Assembly (NCBI GenBank): GCA_900544465.1
Contig: UQVT01000088.1
Coordinates: forward strand, 1-7,885
DNA: 7,885 bases
Direction of reading: 5' to 3'
From: an uncultured Collinsella sp.
GTDB lineage: Bacteria; Actinomycetota; Coriobacteriia; Coriobacteriales; Coriobacteriaceae
This document shows, piece after piece, positions 6,036 to 7,885 of the stretch. A program made the position numbers and the translations under genes. The first letter of the stretch is position 1, and every line of letters begins with the position of its first letter. The notes under the pieces are model-generated. The model ran no database searches, was not told the origin of the DNA, and worked only from the letters and a program-made list of their open reading frames with translations.

Positions 6036-6952
6036 TGGGATTCTTCGATGCTCTCTCGCGCGGACTTGAGCGCAGCCGCGAGGCCCTCAACGAGGTCTTC
6101 TACTTTGGCGGCGAGGTCGACGAGGATTTTTGGGAGGACCTGGAGGACACCCTCGTCATGGGTGACATGGGCGCCGAGGTCGCTATCAAGGTCTCCGATG
6201 ACCTGCGCGATGCCGCGGCCAAGAAGAACCTCAAGACCGCTCCGCAGCTTCGCCGTGCCCTGGCCGAGCAGCTCGAGCAGCACTTTGTGCCCATCGAGCG
6301 CGATCCGTTTTCCGATACGCCGAGCTGCGTGCTGTTTGTGGGCATTAACGGTGCCGGCAAGACCACGACGGTCGGTAAGATCGCGAGCGCCATGGCCGCC
6401 CGCGGCAAGAACGTCGTGATCGGTTCGGCCGATACCTTCCGTGCTGCCGCTATCGAGCAGCTCGATGTGTGGGGCCAGCGCGCTGGCGTCCCCGTCATCA
6501 AGCGCGACCGCGGCTCCGACCCGGCAAGTGTTTGCTACGACGTGCTCGACGAGGCCGACAAGCGCGGCAGCGACCTGGTGCTTATCGATACCGCCGGCCG
6601 TCTGCACACGAGCCCTGAGCTCATGCGCGAGCTTGCCAAGGTGGTTAACGTGACGCGTAAGCGCGCCGCCAATATGGCCGCCGGCCCCATGCCCGTCTCA
6701 GTCGTGCTCGTGATCGATGCCGCCACCGGCCAGAACGGTCTGAACCAGGCGCTCGAGTTTAACGAGGCGCTGGGCCTGGACGGTATTATCATGACGAAGC
6801 TCGACGGCTCGGCAAAGGGCGGCATCGCCATGGCCGTGGCCGAGAAGCTCAAGCTCCCGATCCTGCGCGTCGGCGTGGGCGAGCAGGTCGATGACCTGCA
6901 GGAGTTCAATGCCAAAGATTTCTGCCGCGCCCTGGTGGGCGAGTCCAATTAA
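6035..6952 (+). CDS. ftsY: Signal recognition particle receptor FtsY (NG-domain form)
   Basis: FtsY is the membrane-associated GTPase that docks signal-recognition-particle/ribosome complexes and passes them to the Sec translocon. The 305 residues cover an N domain (about 1-90) and a G domain (about 97-305), with P-loop GINGAGKTTT (103-112), ADTFRAAAIEQL, DTAGRL (185-190), TKLDGSAKGG (254-263) and the closing GVGEQVDDLQEF. The long acidic N-terminal A domain of E. coli and many actinobacterial FtsY proteins is absent; the short amphipathic start (MGFFDALSRGLERSREAL) is the probable membrane contact. The ATG overlaps the smc stop by one base (TAATG) and has only a weak, distant purine run (GGAAAGG, 6015-6021), so translation likely depends on ribosomes ending smc. 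ffh follows directly, putting both SRP GTPases together. SAKGG distinguishes it from Ffh, which has DARGG. Confidence 0.97.
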   Translation: MGFFDALSRGLERSREALNEVFYFGGEVDEDFWEDLEDTLVMGDMGAEVAIKVSDDLRDAAAKKNLKTAPQLRRALAEQLEQHFVPIERDPFSDTPSCVLFVGINGAGKTTTVGKIASAMAARGKNVVIGSADTFRAAAIEQLDVWGQRAGVPVIKRDRGSDPASVCYDVLDEADKRGSDLVLIDTAGRLHTSPELMRELAKVVNVTRKRAANMAAGPMPVSVVLVIDAATGQNGLNQALEFNEALGLDGIIMTKLDGSAKGGIAMAVAEKLKLPILRVGVGEQVDDLQEFNAKDFCRALVGESN

Positions 6953-6956
6953 GGAG
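6951..6956 (+). promoter_or_regulatory. ffh ribosome-binding site overlapping the ftsY stop
   Basis: AAGGAG at 6951-6956 starts inside the ftsY TAA and lies six bases before a GTG at 6963, which selects that GTG as the ffh start. It also argues for coupled translation of the two GTPases. Confidence 0.8.
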
Positions 6957-6962
6957 TGACTA

Positions 6963-7885
6963 GTGTTTGATTCCCTGAGCGATCGCCTCAACGACACATT
7001 TGACCGCCTGCGCGGCAAGGGCAAGCTGACCGAGGCCGATATTACTTCGGCCATGCGCGATATTCGCATGGCGCTGCTCGAGGCCGACGTTAACTTTAAG
7101 GTCGTCAAGGAGTTCGTCGCCAAGACCAAGGAGCGCTGCATGACCGCCGAGGTCATGGAGTCGCTGTCGCCGGCGCAAAACGTCGTCAAGATCGTGCTCG
7201 ACGAGCTCACCGAGATGCTTGGCTCAACCGAGAGCAAGCTCGTCTTTAGCAATCGCATTCCCAATGTCATCATGCTCGTGGGCCTGCAGGGCTCCGGTAA
7301 GACCACGGCGGCCGTAAAGCTGGCCTACCTGCTCAAGAAGCAGGGCCGCTCACCGCTGCTCGCCGCGTGCGACGTCTACCGTCCCGCCGCTGCCGACCAG
7401 CTGGCCACGCTTGGCGGAGAGATTGGCGTGCCGGTCTTCCGTGGCGATGGCGAGCACCCGGTTGACATCGCCAAGGGCGCCATTCAGGAGGCCGTTGACC
7501 ACCTGCGTGACGTGGTCATCGTCGATACCGCCGGTCGTTTGCAGATCGACGAGCAGATGATGCAGGAGGCCGTGGACATCAAGAAGGCCGTCAAGCCCGA
7601 TCAGGTGCTGATGGTCGTCGATGCCATGACCGGTCAGGATATCGTCAACGTCGTCTCGACCTTCGCCGAGCGCACCGACTTTGACGGCGTGATTATCTCT
7701 AAGCTCGACGGCGACGCCCGTGGCGGCGGCGCGCTTTCCGTGCGCCAGGTGACCGGCAAGCCCATCAAGTTTGTGAGCATGGGCGAGAAGCCCGATTCGC
7801 TGGAGCCGTTCTACCCCGATCGTATGGCCAAGCGCATTCTGGGTATGGGCGACGTTGTCGGCATTATCGAGAAGGCCCAGGAGGC
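6963..7885 (+). CDS. ffh: Signal recognition particle GTPase Ffh (3' end outside window)
   Basis: Ffh is the protein subunit of the bacterial signal recognition particle; with 4.5S/SRP RNA it binds signal sequences of emerging membrane proteins and docks on FtsY. The GTG start gives MFDSLSDRLNDTFDRLRGKG, the standard N domain start. Visible motifs are ALLEADVN (N domain), P-loop GLQGSGKTT (107-115), DVYRPAAADQL, DTAGRLQIDEQMM (from D188), KLDGDARGG (247-255), TGKPIKFVSMGEKPDSLEPFYPDR and the ILGMGDV linker. The reading frame is open to the last base, covering about 307 of the roughly 450-500 residues usual for the family, so the methionine-rich M domain that binds RNA and signal peptides lies beyond the window. 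DARGG and the linker separate it from FtsY. ylxM, which often sits between ftsY and ffh in Firmicutes, is absent. Cotranscription with ftsY is very likely, with 10 bases between them. Confidence 0.97.
   Translation, partial: MFDSLSDRLNDTFDRLRGKGKLTEADITSAMRDIRMALLEADVNFKVVKEFVAKTKERCMTAEVMESLSPAQNVVKIVLDELTEMLGSTESKLVFSNRIPNVIMLVGLQGSGKTTAAVKLAYLLKKQGRSPLLAACDVYRPAAADQLATLGGEIGVPVFRGDGEHPVDIAKGAIQEAVDHLRDVVIVDTAGRLQIDEQMMQEAVDIKKAVKPDQVLMVVDAMTGQDIVNVVSTFAERTDFDGVIISKLDGDARGGGALSVRQVTGKPIKFVSMGEKPDSLEPFYPDRMAKRILGMGDVVGIIEKAQE

Noticed and set aside
1..7885. A previously undescribed system, mobile element, CRISPR array or defence locus
   Set aside because: All long frames are conserved core genes, base use is even along the window, and I see no repeats, transposase, integrase, attachment-site pair or unfamiliar protein domain.

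Overview
The window is a compact, single-strand stretch of conserved housekeeping genes. It is GC-rich, with third codon positions mostly G or C. The order is the 3' end of a DUF177/YceD-like gene, rpmF, plsX, acpP, rnc, smc, ftsY and ffh (cut by the window end). GC-rich coding, a GTG/TTG/ATG start mix, a zinc-finger L32 and a plsX-acpP-rnc-smc-ftsY-ffh order without fabD, fabG or ylxM suggest an actinobacterial lineage. My best guess is Coriobacteriia, possibly Collinsella or a relative. That placement is inference from gene order and protein style, not from a search.

Positions 1-295 hold the tail of the DUF177-like gene and rpmF (ribosomal protein L32), a pairing that recurs in many bacteria. 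Positions 296-382 carry two consecutive stem-loops; the second, with a T-run, looks like an intrinsic terminator, and the plsX ribosome-binding site follows almost directly. Positions 383-1402 are plsX (acyl-phosphate synthesis). Positions 1403-1516 hold a small GC hairpin, a -10-like box and a perfect 22-base palindrome followed by a T-rich run, just ahead of acpP.

From 1517 to the end the genes are packed with gaps of 3, 10, -1 and 10 bases and no visible terminator, so acpP-rnc-smc-ftsY-ffh is probably one operon. It joins fatty-acid carrier supply (AcpP, used by PlsX), double-stranded RNA processing (RNase III), chromosome organisation (SMC) and both GTPases of co-translational membrane targeting (FtsY and Ffh).

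No stretch longer than about 115 bases lacks a gene. I see no mobile element, CRISPR array, tRNA, rRNA, phage gene or unknown accessory system; this is core genome. The points worth a second look are modest: hairpins placed between cotranscribed-looking genes, an Asp-to-Asn change in the ACP phosphopantetheine motif, an Asn at a usually acidic RNase III active-site position, and the absent fab genes.
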